A stretch of DNA of 64,000 bases from Plasmopara viticola (GCA_001695595.3 MBPM02000148.1:1-64000), one strand, 5' to 3'. Positions 37,360-47,883 are shown, numbered from the stretch's first letter. Notes: generated by a model from the letters alone, not told the origin. Numbers and translations: made by a program.

Positions 37360-38666
37360 CGACAACACTCCCACTCGACTCGACAGCCTTTCGTGCTTGT
37401 ATGCCGAGCATGCTCCGAAGTTTGCAGAACCGCGAAGCTGGAAAAGACTTCGTCATGATGTCAGCCAGCACATCTTGAGTCGGACAGTACTCGAGCACCA
37501 CTTGACTGGCTTCTACCTTTTCGCGCACAAAGTGGTATCGAATGTCGATATGCTTAGTGCGCTTGTGAACCTCCGGGTTCTTGGCCAGCGCGATCGAGCC
37601 TTGGTTGTTTTCATAGATCTTGATCGCATCGTCGCTCCTTATTTCGCCGAGTTCGCACGGAATAGTCTTAAGCCACACTGCTTCTTGTGTAGCCTCTGAA
37701 AGCGCCATGCCTTCGGCTTCCGTCGATGAAAGTGCCACTGTCCGCTGCTTCTTGCTTCGCCAGCTAACACATCCGCCGTTTAGCTTGAACAAATACCCAC
37801 TTGTGCTTCTGCGAGACTCAATGTCTCCAGCCCAATCTGCATCTTAATAGCCCACTAGCTTAGCGGTGCCAGCACGTGTAAATTCGAGTCCATATGTTTG
37901 TGTCGCTTGAAGATACCGCAGAACGCACTTGAGAGCTTGCCAGTGTGTTGGACAGGGACCAGACGCAAATTGATCGAGAACACCCACTGCCACAGCGAGG
38001 TCCGGACGCGTCGCCACCATTAAGTACATGATAGCTCCGACAGCACTCTGGTAAGGCACGTTCTTCATTGTTTCTTCATGCTTGCAGCCGCCTTCGCAAA
38101 TGTTCTTCTTCAACCTAAGTCCGGGGTCTTGTGACGTCCTCACAGGCTTACTTTCGTGCATGCCAAACTTGATCAATATTGACTTGAGGAGATTTGTTTG
38201 CCGATCGTCACTTGGCCAGCCTTGTGGTCGCTCTTAATCTCAACACCGAGAAAAAACTTGAGTTCACCAAGATTTGTCATCCCAGACCAATCGCTCAGCA
38301 TACGCTTAGTCGACTCGAGGAGTTCATTGTTGCCTAGCGATGATAAGGTCGTCAACGTAAAGAATCACAAAGGCCGTGTCACCATTACCATTCCGTTTGA
38401 CATACACACAATGGTCCGAGTCGCACTTGCCGAAGCCAATCTTGAGCATGAAGTCATCAATAGTTTGATTCCACATGCGAGGAGATTGTTCTAATCCGTA
38501 CAACGATCACTTCAGCTTGCACACGTAGTCGGGGTGAGCTGCGTCAACATATCCGTCTGGCTGTGCCATATAGATGTCTTCATCGAGCTACCATTCAAAA
38601 TCGCCGTCTTCACATCCATTTGATGAAGCGAAAGATTATACCTGGCTGCCAAACTCAGCACGATCC
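37360..38666 (-). pseudogene. AM copy 1: minus-strand copia RT and RNase H
   Basis: Reads right to left. The RT part includes [20 protein letters not shown] near 38,650-38,590, YVDD at 38,359-38,348 and SAVGAIMYLMVATRPDLAVA. It is followed by RNase H with [23 protein letters not shown]-equivalent [21 protein letters not shown] and LADIMTK, ending at VESSGSVV by 37,360. Frameshifts occur near 38,180 and 38,350. It is about 98% identical in protein to copy 2 at 49,814-51,110, and both stop at exactly the same place (the GATCC insertion site). It lacks the upstream half, which copy 2 retains on the far side of B2. Confidence 0.88.
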
Positions 38667-38979
38667 TGTTACAGGTACATGCTGACCGGTCCCGTATGGG
38701 TTCACTTGGTACACTGTAACAACTTGTACCCATCAACCGATTAGCCCGAACCTGTCCAACACGACCACACGTTGATAAGACGAGTAGGTTGATTGGACGA
38801 GTAAGGAATGTTTGTGATTAGACAAGCTAAATGATAGGAAGAGCTAGTGTATGTCTCATCAGCTAGAACTAACATTAAATGAATCACTTTCGAATCTTCC
38901 TTCAACAGCTCAAGTTCCTTCTTCGCTATTCGCTCCCCGCAAGCTTCGCTCCCCACTCCTTCGCTCCAGAATTACAACA
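38667..38979 (+). mobile_element. Chimeric family-B LTR (B2 start, B1 end)
   Basis: The first half (TGTTACAGGTACATGCTGAC through about 38,845) matches the B2 5' LTR and follows the same GATCC as B2. The second half (from about 38,880, CTTTCGAATCTTCCTTCAAC to TTACAACA) matches the B1 3' LTR and is followed by GCCTC and A-element linker sequence, just like B1. The switch lies in a stretch common to both LTRs (TAGGAAGAGCTAGTGTATGT). This is the signature of recombination between a B2 5' LTR and a B1 3' LTR. Confidence 0.88.
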
Positions 38980-40626
38980 GCCTCCGCAATCAGCAAAGAG
39001 AATGAAGGCTTATAAGCAGTACACGTCATGTATTCATTGGGAGAAATGCCGACGACTTACAAGTCGGCAATGGAATCCGATGACGCGTGCAAGTGGAAGG
39101 AAGCCTGCGACTCCGAAATTGACCCTCTGATAAAGATCGAGACATGGGTAATTGTTCCGCTGCCAAAGGGACGGAAAGCGATCGACTGTAGCTGGGTCTT
39201 TCGTGTTAAGGAATACCAAGACGGGGGCATTGAGCGGTTTGAGGCATGGCTGGTTGCAAAAGGTTTCTCGCAGAAGTATCATGTGGATTACGAGGAGACT
39301 TTTGGACTCGTAGCCAAATTTACGTCAATTCGCATTGTGCTAAGCCTGGCTGCCAAGTATAATCTCAATCTCCACCAAATGGACGTCAAAACTGCGTTTC
39401 TTAATGGTACTCTAAAAGAGGACATCTATATGCAACAACCGGATGGATATGCTGACCCAAGTCGACCAAAGTATGTGTGCAAGCTCAAGCGATCGCTCTA
39501 CGGTTTGAAGCAGTCACCACGGATGTGGAACTGAACGATTGACAATTTCATGGTTAAGACGGGATTTATCAAGAGCAAGTCAGATCACTGCGTATGCAGC
39601 AAACGCAGTGACGAGTCAATGATTTTTGTGGTGCTCTACGTTGACGACTTAATAATTGCGAGCAGTGACGACATCTTGCTTTTAACAACGAAGCAAGCGC
39701 TAAGTGAACGATTCGAGATGACATACCTCGGCGAGCTAAAGTTCTTTCTCGGAATGGAGATCAATCAAGATAGCGCTATAGGTCAAGTAACGATGCGGCA
39801 AACCAAGTTCCTCAATTCGATTTTGCTTCAGTTTGGAATGCAAGATTGTAAGCCAGTAAGGCCTCCTCAAAATCCAGGATTGAAGCTGACAAAGAACATG
39901 TGCAATGGTGAATGCAAGCACAAGGACACAATGAAAAACGTGCCGTATCGAAGTGCTGTCGGTGGCATCATGTACTTGATGGTTGCTACTCGTCCGGATC
40001 TTGCAGCAGCAGTGGGAGTGCTGAGCAAATTCGCAGTCGATCCATGTCCGACATACTGGCAAGCTTTAAAGCGCGTACTGCGATACTTGAATGCCACCCA
40101 GACGCATGGACTCGTATTCTTCCGAAATGGTGCTTCAGCAATTCAAGGGTTTTCAGATGCCGACTGGGCAGGAGACACTGAATCGCGTCGCAGCACAAGT
40201 GGCTACGTCTTTGTCATGAACAACGGATGTATCAGCTAGAGAAGCAAAAAGCAGCGCACAGTAGCACTCTCGTCAACTGAGGCAGAGTATATGGCCCTAT
40301 AGGTAGCAGCTCAAAAAGCTGTATGGCTAAAAGTATTCTCGTGCGAGCTTAAAGAAATTGATGACAATGAACCTATCAAGACTTTGAAAATAATCAAGGC
40401 TCAATCGCTTTGGCCAAGAATCCGGAATTTTATAATTGCACCAAGCATATCGATTTTCGGTACTTTGTGCGTGAGAGATTTGAAGACGGTCAAGTGTTGA
40501 TAGAGTTCTGTCCAACTCAAGACATGCTGGCCGACATCATGACCAAGCCTATTGTTGCTGCGCAATACACATCACTTCGGTGTCGACTTGGTATCAAGGT
40601 GCTGAAGCTGTCGAGTCGAGTGGGAG
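38980..40626 (+). pseudogene. A3: second copy of A4 RT and RNase H half
   Basis: Starts with GCCTCCGCAATC, the same position at which A4 resumes after B1. Contains GEMPTTYKSAMES, WVFRVKEYQDGG, YEETFGLVAKFTSIR, HQMDVKTAFLNG and SLYGLKQSPRMWN, then YVDD at 39,637-39,648, FFLGMEIN, YRSAVGGIMYLMVATRPD and RNase H (SDADWAGD, KNPEFYNCTKHIDFRY, LADIMTKP). It shares with A4 the TGA after RMWN (39,532), the TAG near the RNase H start (40,237) and a one-base deletion near 40,385, so both come from an already broken ancestor by duplication of this segment. Confidence 0.9.
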
Positions 40627-40915
40627 AGTTGATGATGTTGTCGAAAATGCTGGCGAAGAAACGCCTCGACCAGCGACTACATATCGGTAAGTACCGGTAT
40701 CTGCAATCAGGTGATGACTGCTTGGAGGAGCGGGCTCAAGATGGGCAAAAGATCGACTTTGGGATGGGAAAATGGTTGTGCCCGGATGGTAAGTCGTTTT
40801 GATTGGCTTAAATAAATCATTGGCTTAGAGGTAGCATGTAGTTGCGATTTAAGGACCTTATAAATATATTCACTTTGCATTTTGCCATCTTCAGCTCAAG
40901 TAACCTTTATCAACA
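40627..40915 (+). mobile_element. LTR shared by A3 (3') and A4 (5'), 289 bp
   Basis: Starts AGTTGATGATGTTGTCGAAA (family TGTTG, first bases mutated) directly after the A3 RNase H end and GAGTGGG, and ends CCTTTATCAACA directly before the A4 PBS. It therefore serves as the 3' LTR of A3 and 5' LTR of A4, the expected product of crossing over between LTRs of tandem copies. Confidence 0.88.
40857..40886 (+). promoter_or_regulatory. LTR core promoter: TATA-like plus oomycete Inr and FPR
   Basis: TTATAAATATAT is followed by TCACTTT (40,870-40,876; Inr YCAYTYY) and CATTTTGCC (40,878-40,886; FPR CAWTTTNYY) with one base between, the layout of oomycete core promoters. The inferred RNA start is at the Inr, leaving about 45 nt of R/U5 before the PBS. 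Confidence 0.72.
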
Positions 40916-40931
40916 GGTCATGAGCCCAAGC
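40916..40931 (+). promoter_or_regulatory. A4 primer binding site, overlaps gag ATG
   Basis: GGTCATGAGCCCAAGC, one base different from the A2 and A6 sites (C for T in the anticodon-loop part). It contains the gag start at 40,920. Confidence 0.78.
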
Positions 40932-41760
40932 CCCGCAGACTCTGCCTTCTTCGCCCCCGCGTCTGACACCGCCTTCGCCGCCACCATGGATGCCACACCG
41001 AGCCAAATCAACAAGTTCGACGGAACGAACTTCCATACGTGGAAGTTCAAAATGCGAATGGTGTTGGAGGAGCGCGACTTCTGGGAAGTTGCGAGCGGGG
41101 AGATAAAGCTTGAGCAGCTCAGTAATACGATGGACTAGTCGACCTCTAAGCGTAAGGCTCGAAAGGCGCTGGCGATAATCTGTTTTGCGATGGAGGACTC
41201 GCAGCTGCCGCTGGTTCGCTCGGCAAAGAATGCGTACGATGCGTGGTCAAGGTTGGAGGGACACTTCAAGAAGAGAAGCCTGGCGAACAAGCTCTTCCTT
41301 CGTCGCAGGTTCTTCATGACGGTGATGGAGGATGGCGACGGTGTGCTCGAGCACATCAACAAGCTCAAGACGCTTGCGGAGCAGCTAGACGCAGTGGGTG
41401 CCCCGGTGAGTGAGAACGATCAGGTAATCACGCTTCTTGGAAGTCTGAGTTATTCATACCAGTTCCTCATCACGGCGCTGGAGTCGCGTTCTGACACGCT
41501 GACTTGGGAGCTTGTGACGTCGCGCCTAATGCATGAAGAGATGAAACGTAAGGAGCAGAGCGGCGACGGACTTGTGTCTTGTCAAGCTTTATGTTACGAG
41601 ACAACAAGCGCAAAGGACGACTGATGAAGAAGACCGGTGCGTGCCACAATTGCGGCAAACAAGGGCATTGGATGGCAGAGTGCCCACTGCGAGCGAGCAA
41701 TGACTTCGGAAGACATCGGTCGCAGCGTGCAAACTTTACTACCTAGCAGACAATGGTGTC
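40920..41760 (+). pseudogene. A4 gag, with protease active site deleted
   Basis: Start at the PBS ATG (MSPSPADSAFFAP), then INKFDGTNFHTWKFKMRMVL. TAG at 41,136 is the only stop until a frameshift near 41,595. Conserved gag stretches AMEDSQLPLV, LANKLFLRRRFF and LKTLAEQLDAVGAPV are followed by zinc knuckle CHNCGKQGHWMAEC (about 41,640-41,681). Directly after RSQRAN the sequence jumps to the LADNGVVQA part of the protease/IN junction near 41,738, so the section that carries VDSGAT in A2 and A5 is missing. Confidence 0.85.
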
Positions 41761-43151
41761 GTGCAAGCAATCAGCAGTGGAGATGTCGTTATGTCCATGA
41801 AGACATCAAATGGAGTGAAAAAGGGTGTGCTCCCTAATGTGTGGCATATTCCGAAGTTGTCTCGCAGTTTGCTTTCGGTTGATCGATTCACCAAGGAGGT
41901 TGGTCCTGTAATGTGCGACAATGATGGATGCTTCGCGGAGACAAAGGGAATGAGATGGAAAATTAGTACTCGCGAAGGAAAAGAATTGCTTAAGCTTCAT
42001 ATGGTTACTGTTGCTCCTGAGGAAGTGTGTGTGGTCAAGCTGATTGGATGCGTGAGGGACACCAATTCGTACCTCTGGCACCTACGTCTTGGTCATATCG
42101 GTTTCGAAGGACTTGACGTAATTGTCAAAAAGAAACTTGCCACCGGCATTGCGCTGACATCGGTGCGCAAGTGGGAGCTTGTGACGGGTGTGCGCAAGAA
42201 AAACAAACTCGTATGCGCTTTCGGACATCTTTGCTTGATCGAGCAAAAGACATTCTTGAAGTTGTGCATAGTGACGTGTGCGGTCCGATGCAAATGTCAA
42301 CGTTCAGTGGAAAGCGCTATTTTGTTACGTTCATCGATGACAAGTCACGTTTCTGCATTGTCTACTTAGTCAAGTCCAAGTCTGGAATTGTAAACAAGTA
42401 TGCCGAGTGTGTTGTCTTTGCTAAAAAGCAGACTGGCAAGCGAGTCAAGAATCTTAGAAGTGACAACAGCGGCGAGTACACGTCGGGTAAGATAACCAAG
42501 TTTTGCACGGATTGAGAATCGTGCTCAAGTTTTCGCCACCGTATACTCCTCAGTTGAATGGAGTAGCTGAGCGCATGAATCAAACATTGGGTGAGTGTGC
42601 AAGAAGCATGCTGGAATGTCCAAAAGCTATTGGGATGGAGCAGTAATGACCGCAACGTTTCTCCGTAATCGGTGTCCTACTCGTGCAGCTGGATTAAAAA
42701 GTCGCCACACGAGCTTTGGACGACGAAGAAAACGCTTTTGTCCAACCTCAAAGTGTTCGGATGTAATGCGGATGTCCATGTTCCAAAGGAGAAGCGTTTC
42801 AAACTTGACGCAAAAGCGCTTTTTGGGCTATTCGGAGCATGCAAAGACATACCGGTTTGAAGAAATTTCGACCGGGCGCATTCGAATGAGTCGCGATGCA
42901 CAGTTTAAAGACGATGTTTTCGACAAAGGAAGACACAACTACAACAAGATTGTCGAGCTGGTGGATGAGGAAAATGGCCATGAAGAGTCGAAAGTGGATG
43001 ATGATCACGTGCCAGAACGCGACGTAGACTACGATACCGGGGCTAAACAGCTTCCAAGAAATCAGTCGCTTGAAAAGGTGACAGTCATTCCGAGGTCTAA
43101 GCGACACGCGCCATTTTACCAGCGGTCGACGCTTGAAGAAATGTCAGCCTC
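41738..43151 (+). pseudogene. A4 integrase up to the B1 insertion
   Basis: Post-protease segment VWHIPKLSRSLLSVDRF, zinc region YLWHLRLGHIGFEGL, then a frameshift near 42,170 into CDGCAQEKQTR. Catalytic core has VVHSDVCGPM (about 42,265), RSDNSGEYTSG (about 42,460) and GVAERMNQTLGE (about 42,560). A frameshift and TGA occur near 42,513. The C-terminal part FLGYSEHAKTYRFEE and RMSRDAQFKDDVFD is followed by an acidic linker (ENGHEESKVDDDHVPERDVD). The frame runs into B1 at LEEMSAS. Confidence 0.85.
43147..43151. repeat. B1 target site duplication, left (GCCTC)
   Basis: Five bases GCCTC directly before the B1 LTR TGTTGAGGG, repeated exactly at 47,879-47,883 after the B1 3' LTR. A 5-bp duplication is standard for copia integrases. 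Confidence 0.9.
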
Positions 43152-43494
43152 TGTTGAGGGTAACCGGTTTATGGTACAATGTACCAACTGTACCCATGTA
43201 CCAGCTGTACCCATGTACCAGCTGTACCCATGTCCCAGCTGTACTCATTAATCGGCTAGCCCGAACCAGTCCGATACGATCGCACGTTGATGAGACGAGC
43301 AGGATGATTGGACGAGTAAGGAATGATTGTAATTAGACGAACTAAATGATAGGAAGAGCTAGTGCATGTCTCATCAGCTAGAACTAACATTAAATGAATC
43401 ACTTTCGAGTCTTCCTTCCACAGCTCAAGTGCCTTCTTCGCTCTTCGCTCCACGCAAGCTTCGCTCCCCACTCCTCCGCTCCAGAATCACAACA
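43152..43494 (+). mobile_element. B1 5' LTR (343 bp)
   Basis: TGTTGAGGG to CACAACA. Carries four 17-bp tandem units (43,181-43,248; unit GTACCAGCTGTACCCAT) where the 3' LTR has two. Shares GCTAGTGCATGTCTCATCAG and TAGAACTAACATTAAATGAA with B2. TCACTTTCGAG resembles an Inr without a good FPR. Confidence 0.9.
43181..43248 (+). repeat. 17-bp tandem repeat in B1 5' LTR (4 units)
   Basis: Four imperfect copies of GTACCAGCTGTACCCAT, each centred on the palindrome CAGCTG. Two copies only are present in the 3' LTR at 47,616-47,649. The location upstream of the presumed promoter suggests a U3 regulatory repeat. Confidence 0.85.
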
Positions 43495-43509
43495 GCTTAT
43501 GAGCCCAAC
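43495..43509 (+). promoter_or_regulatory. B1 primer binding site, overlaps gag ATG
   Basis: GCTTATGAGCCCAAC directly after the LTR. The TTATGAGCCCAA core is identical to that of family A although the LTR and gag are of a different family. Contains the start ATG at 43,499. Confidence 0.78.
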
Positions 43510-44797
43510 TACCATGTCCACTGTGCAAGACGTCTCCACCAAAGTCTCCATCGACAAATTCAAAGTTGACAATTACATGACGTGGAGCCGCTACAAGCGT
43601 GGCGTGTTCCTGACTAAGTCAACGTGACATGCGGTAAATCGCCAGACGACTCCTACCTTCACCGACTCTCGTGCTAAGGATGAGTACGTCAAGCTCAACA
43701 ACATCGCCTTCGGATTTATGCTACTCCACATGGATGCGGACTACCATCACGTCGTCGATGACTGCGGAGAAGCATGGGTCGCACGGGTGCGTGTGAAGCC
43801 ACTTTTCGGTGGATTTCAGATGGCTGGTCGCATCTATCTCAAGCGACAGCTCTTCAGGCGGCAATGTGCTACAACATCGTAACGAGGTCCTCAACATCAG
43901 CGCCAAGCTCAGCAGCATCGGCGCCAAGGTGCAGGACGAGGACATGGCGATCTGCTTGCTGCGCAGTCTCCCCAAGAACTACGAGAACGTGGTGTTGAAC
44001 TTGAAGATGAGCACTGCGGAGCTGAAAACGAAGACGTTGTCAAGGTTCTCACGAACGAGCATATCAAGCGGCAGGGCGAGAAGACTCTGGCAATCAAGAC
44101 TGAAGACGCGGCACGTGCGCTCAGCACTGATCGGAAACCTCGCTGCGGAAAATTGGAGCACTCGGCTGAGCGGTGCTGTACCAAGCAGAAGGATGAGAAT
44201 CGAGGCCCTAAGCTCGGCGACAACAACCGTGGACGCGTGGCCAGCAACGTCCAGTGGCGTAACGACTACAACGACTACGACGATCGAGTCGCCTTCGCAG
44301 TCTCGCTGTAATGCGGTATGTCAACGACTAGAAACCCATTGGGACTCTGGGCCATTGATAGTGGTGCCACGCATCATATATGCAACGACAAGACCAAGTT
44401 CGCCGTGCTTCATGGAAACCACGAAGGCAAATTGTCTGTCGCCGACGGTGACAAGGCTGAAATGAAAGGCGTAGGGACCATCATCGAACGGGTGGTTCTA
44501 CCCAACAGCAACGAGCGTGAAATCGGAATAAAGGATGCGCTATACGTGTCAAGCATAAGCAAGAATCTACTGTTGATTCCGCAGATCAACAAGAGTGGCC
44601 AGCTCCAGGTTGTATTTGACGGGTCCAAGATGAACGTTGCTCGCAAGAAGCCCAAGCAAGTTGTTGCGATTGCGGATCTCATCAACGGACTCTACTGGCT
44701 CCGAACGCCGCAACGCTGTGCCAATGTAGTCATGCAAGGTAGCGGTGTGGACTTGCACGCTCGTGTGGGTCATGCTCCGGTGATGTCCTTCGCAAAA
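43499..44797 (+). pseudogene. B1 gag and protease
   Basis: [13 protein letters not shown] start in the [23 protein letters not shown] near the N-terminus, TGA at 43,625 and frameshifts near 43,780 and 43,850. [20 protein letters not shown] and [15 protein letters not shown] follow. The knuckle region is frameshifted ([17 protein letters not shown]). TAA at 44,309 precedes protease [19 protein letters not shown] (from 44,343) and the tail ALYVSSISKNLLLIPQINKSG, ending near the integrase HARVGHAP at about 44,770. Confidence 0.87.
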
Positions 44798-46060
44798 TGA
44801 TCAACAGCAACATGACCAAGGACGCCAAGCCACCCTTTAAGTCACCTGGTCTGTGCCGAGGATGCCAGCAAGGGGAGATGGTCCAAAACCCATTCTCGAG
44901 CAATCGAAGCAAGCCCAAGTATGCCCCGTTTGAGTTTCTACACTTTGATAACTGCGGGCCAAAGGAGCACGAGTCGCTTGGTGGCAGCAGATTTTGCTGA
45001 TCATCCCGGACGAGGCAAATGGGTGATGGCTGGATTCTGTTTGCGTGCCAAGTCGGAAAGTGAAGACTGTCTGCGCGAGTACACCCTCAAGGTTGAGAAG
45101 CAGTTCGAAGCCAAGTACACCCTCAAGGTTGAGAAGCAGTTCGAAGCCAAGTACACCCTCAAGGTTGAGAAGCAGTTCGAAGCCAAGGTCAAGTGTAGCG
45201 CTGACACCTTGTGCAAAGGTTGACATAGCTTTTCGTCATGACGGGGCCAAGGAGTTCGCAATCAACTCCCTACTAGATTTCTACGACGATCATGGCATCG
45301 GGGTGCAGCCTACAGTCCAAGACAAACGGCACTGCAGAGCGAGCCAACCGAACTATTGTTAGGGTTGGTCGCAGCATGTTACATCACGCTGGTTTGGACA
45401 AAACGTTTTGGGCTGAAGCGACAATGGCAGCGATCTACACCAAAAGCCGACTACCGCCTCCGAAAGTTTCCGCCAAAACGCCTTTCGAAATTGTGTACAA
45501 GACCAAGCCAAGCGTCAAACACATACGAGTATTTGGGTGCAAGGCTTTCATTCAAAAACCAGGAGAAAAACGACTCAGGTGGGACGCCAAGGCTCGTGAG
45601 GGAATTTTCATCGGCTACGAGGAACGTTCTAAGGCATACCGCGTCTTCGACATCGAAGCAGGGAAGGTGGTGATCAGTCGTGACGTCAACTTCGACGAAT
45701 CAAGCTTCGGCAACTTTGCGGAATGCTCAGACGATGACGACCATGATTCGCCGTTCGACTTCGACCCCCTTGATATCGACGACTCAGGACTGACAGAGTT
45801 CAAATATACAGGAAAGCGCAAGCCCAACTACTCAAGCTTGCGTAACAGGATCTCAAATACGTGCTCAACGAGTCATAACATTAGTTTGGAAGAAGCAAGT
45901 GCCCCCGCAGATCCCGTTCAGCCTCAAGCTGAACGCCGACCAGGCGTGCCCACTACGCTGGATGAAGAAGAAGAAGACGGCACGTCTCCAGCGGATAGAT
46001 CATGGCGAGCAAGCGCCAACGCTGTGGAAATTACTGACCTTTCGGAGCCAACGACATATC
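44797..46060 (+). pseudogene. B1 integrase with 36-bp triplication
   Basis: CRGCQQGEMVQNPF zinc part, LHFDNCGPKE (first catalytic Asp, family-B style), a frameshift near 45,000, then FCLRAKSESEDCLREYTLKV leading into the 12-residue triplication. HDGAKEF (second Asp) is out of frame near 45,245, and NGTAERANRTIV (Glu) is near 45,325. The C-terminal domain FGCKAFIQKPGEKRLRWDAK, GIFIGYEERSKAYRVFDIEA and VVISRDVNFDES is intact from 45,292 and is followed by an acidic linker. Confidence 0.88.
45079..45186 (+). repeat. 36-bp exact triplication in B1 integrase
   Basis: Three perfect copies of a 36-bp unit beginning GTACACCCTCAAGGTTGAGA, giving three runs of YTLKVEKQFEAK in the integrase frame. B2 and B3 have a single equivalent (for example FITKLERQFNAKVKY in B2). 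Perfect identity points to a recent slippage or copy event. Confidence 0.95.
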
Positions 46061-47586
46061 AAGACGCGGTTAAAGGACCGGAACAGGTGCACTGGCGCAA
46101 AGCCATTCAAGGAGAGCTTAAGTCGATGCGACTTCGTGGAGTATTTCGAGCGGCAAAACTACCGAATGGACAACGCGCCTCTAGAACCAAATGGGTATTC
46201 AAGGTCTAGCGCAAAGTTGATGGATCGATCGAGAAGTATAAAGCGCGCATCGTTGCAAAGGGGTTCAAGCAAAGGTACGGCATCGGCTACACGAAGACAT
46301 TCTCGCCTGTTATGAAGTATGTGGCTTTGTGAATGGTCATTGCGATCGCCAAGTAATTCGACTGGCCTCTTGACCAAATGGGTGTGGTGACAGCATTCTT
46401 GTACGGCGTCATGAAGGAGCAAGTGTTTTGCGCAACGCCGGAAGGAGTTGAGCTCGATGATGACTTCGACTGTCTCGAGCTGGTTAAGGTCCTCTATGGA
46501 CTCAAGCAAGCCTCGTGAGTTTGGAACGAGACCTTCGATGAGTTAGTGTGCTTCATCGGCTTCCAAGTTTCAGCTTTTGATCCCCGCCTATACATCGAGA
46601 TTGTGGATGTCCACTGCGTACTGCTTCTGGTTTACGTCGACGATGTACTCGTTACAGGAAGCTCGACCGACCTTATCGCGCGCACTAAGAATGACTTGAA
46701 GACGCGCTTCGAGATGACGGACAGCGGTGAATGCGTCTTCGTCCTGGGTATGGATCTGGTGAAAAATCCTGACGGCAGTGTGACAGTGTGCCAGCGGCGC
46801 GACATCGAAGACATACTCAAGCACTTCGGCACGCACGACAGCAAGCCCGTTGTAAGCCCGGCGGATCCAAGTACTCGACTTGTTTCAAGTGACAAGCCGA
46901 TAGCAACATTCCGTGAAGCAAACGGTGCACGCTTACATCTAATGACAGCGACTCGCCCGGATATCGCCTTTGCCGCTGGATATGCGTCGAGGTTTATGGA
47001 AAACTCTCAAGATGAGCACTGGACTGCAGTCAAGAAAATTCTCCGCTACCTCCAAGGAACCAAGTCGCATGGACTCTGTTTTAAGCCCGGAAACAAAGTG
47101 GACTTCCGCGCATACTCGGACGCAGACTAAGCAGGCGACCACTTAGACCGCAAGTCGACTTCGAGCTACGCGTTTTTTTTTATGGACGCACCCATCAGCT
47201 GGGGAAGAAAGACGGAATCAAGTGTGTCGCTCTCTACCTGCGAAGCAGAGTACATCGCTTTGACTATACAAGGAGGCAAGTGGATACATCATCTCCTGCG
47301 CGAGATTTTGACGGCTGCAAAAGAGACCATGCTGGAGCTCAAGATCTTTGAGGACAATCAGTCATGCATCAAGATGACGAAGAATCCAGTGAACCATGGA
47401 GTGCCAAGCACATCGACATCAAGTACCATCACATCCATGATGAAGTCAAATGCGGTGAAGTCAAGCTGGAGTACTGTGAGACAGCCATCATGCTCGCGGA
47501 CATCATGACTAAGGCTCTTCCAGGACCACATCACAGGGACATAATGACAGCTCTCGGCATTCACGCGTGTTCGCATTGAGGGGGCG
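46061..47586 (+). pseudogene. B1 reverse transcriptase and RNase H
   Basis: RT begins QDAVKGPEQVHWRKAIQGEL and TKWVFKV (TAG at 46,207), followed by stop-laden palm sequence (TAA near 46,354, TGA near 46,516), then LLLVYVDDVLVTGSS with YVDD at 46,633-46,644, SGECVFVLGMDLV and MTATRPDIAFAAGYASRFM. RNase H has YSDAD (TAA at 47,128), GRKTESSVSLSTCEAEYIAL, EDNQSCIKMTKNPVNHG and LADIMTKALPGPHHRDIM, ending HACSH at 47,579. The polypurine tract GAGGGGG at 47,578-47,584 sits 2 bases before the LTR. Confidence 0.88.
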
Positions 47587-47878
47587 TGTTGAGAGTAACC
47601 GGTTTATGATACAATGTACCAGCTGTACCCATGTACCAGCTGTACCCATAAACCGGTTAGCCCAAACCAGTCCAATACAATTGCACGTTGATAAACGAGC
47701 AGGGTGATTGGACGAGTAGGGAATGATTGTGATTAGACGAACTAAATGATAGGAAGAGCTAGAGCATGTCTCATCAGCTAGAACTAACATTAAATAAATC
47801 ACGTTCGAATCTTCCTTCAACAGCCCAAGTGCCTTCTTCGCTCTTCGCTCCCCACTCCTTCGCTCCAGAATTACAACA
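47587..47878 (+). mobile_element. B1 3' LTR (292 bp)
   Basis: TGTTGAGAG to TTACAACA, followed by GCCTC. It is 51 bp shorter than the 5' LTR, accounted for by two fewer 17-bp units and one missing 17-bp stretch around CACGCAAGCTTCGCTC. A perfect 12-bp inverted repeat, TAACCGGTTTAT (47,596-47,607) and ATAAACCGGTTA (47,648-47,659), encloses the 17-bp units. Confidence 0.9.
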
Positions 47879-47883
47879 GCCTC
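47879..47883. repeat. B1 target site duplication, right (GCCTC)
   Basis: Exact partner of 43,147-43,151. Confidence 0.9.

Larger units (their letters stand above)
43152..47878 (+). mobile_element. B1: complete family-B copia element nested in A4
   Basis: 4727 bp, flanked by GCCTC on both sides. Contains LTR, PBS, gag, protease, integrase, RT, RNase H, polypurine tract and LTR. The reading frame of A4 continues across the site when B1 and one copy of the duplication are removed. B1 is itself broken by several stops and frameshifts. Confidence 0.93.
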
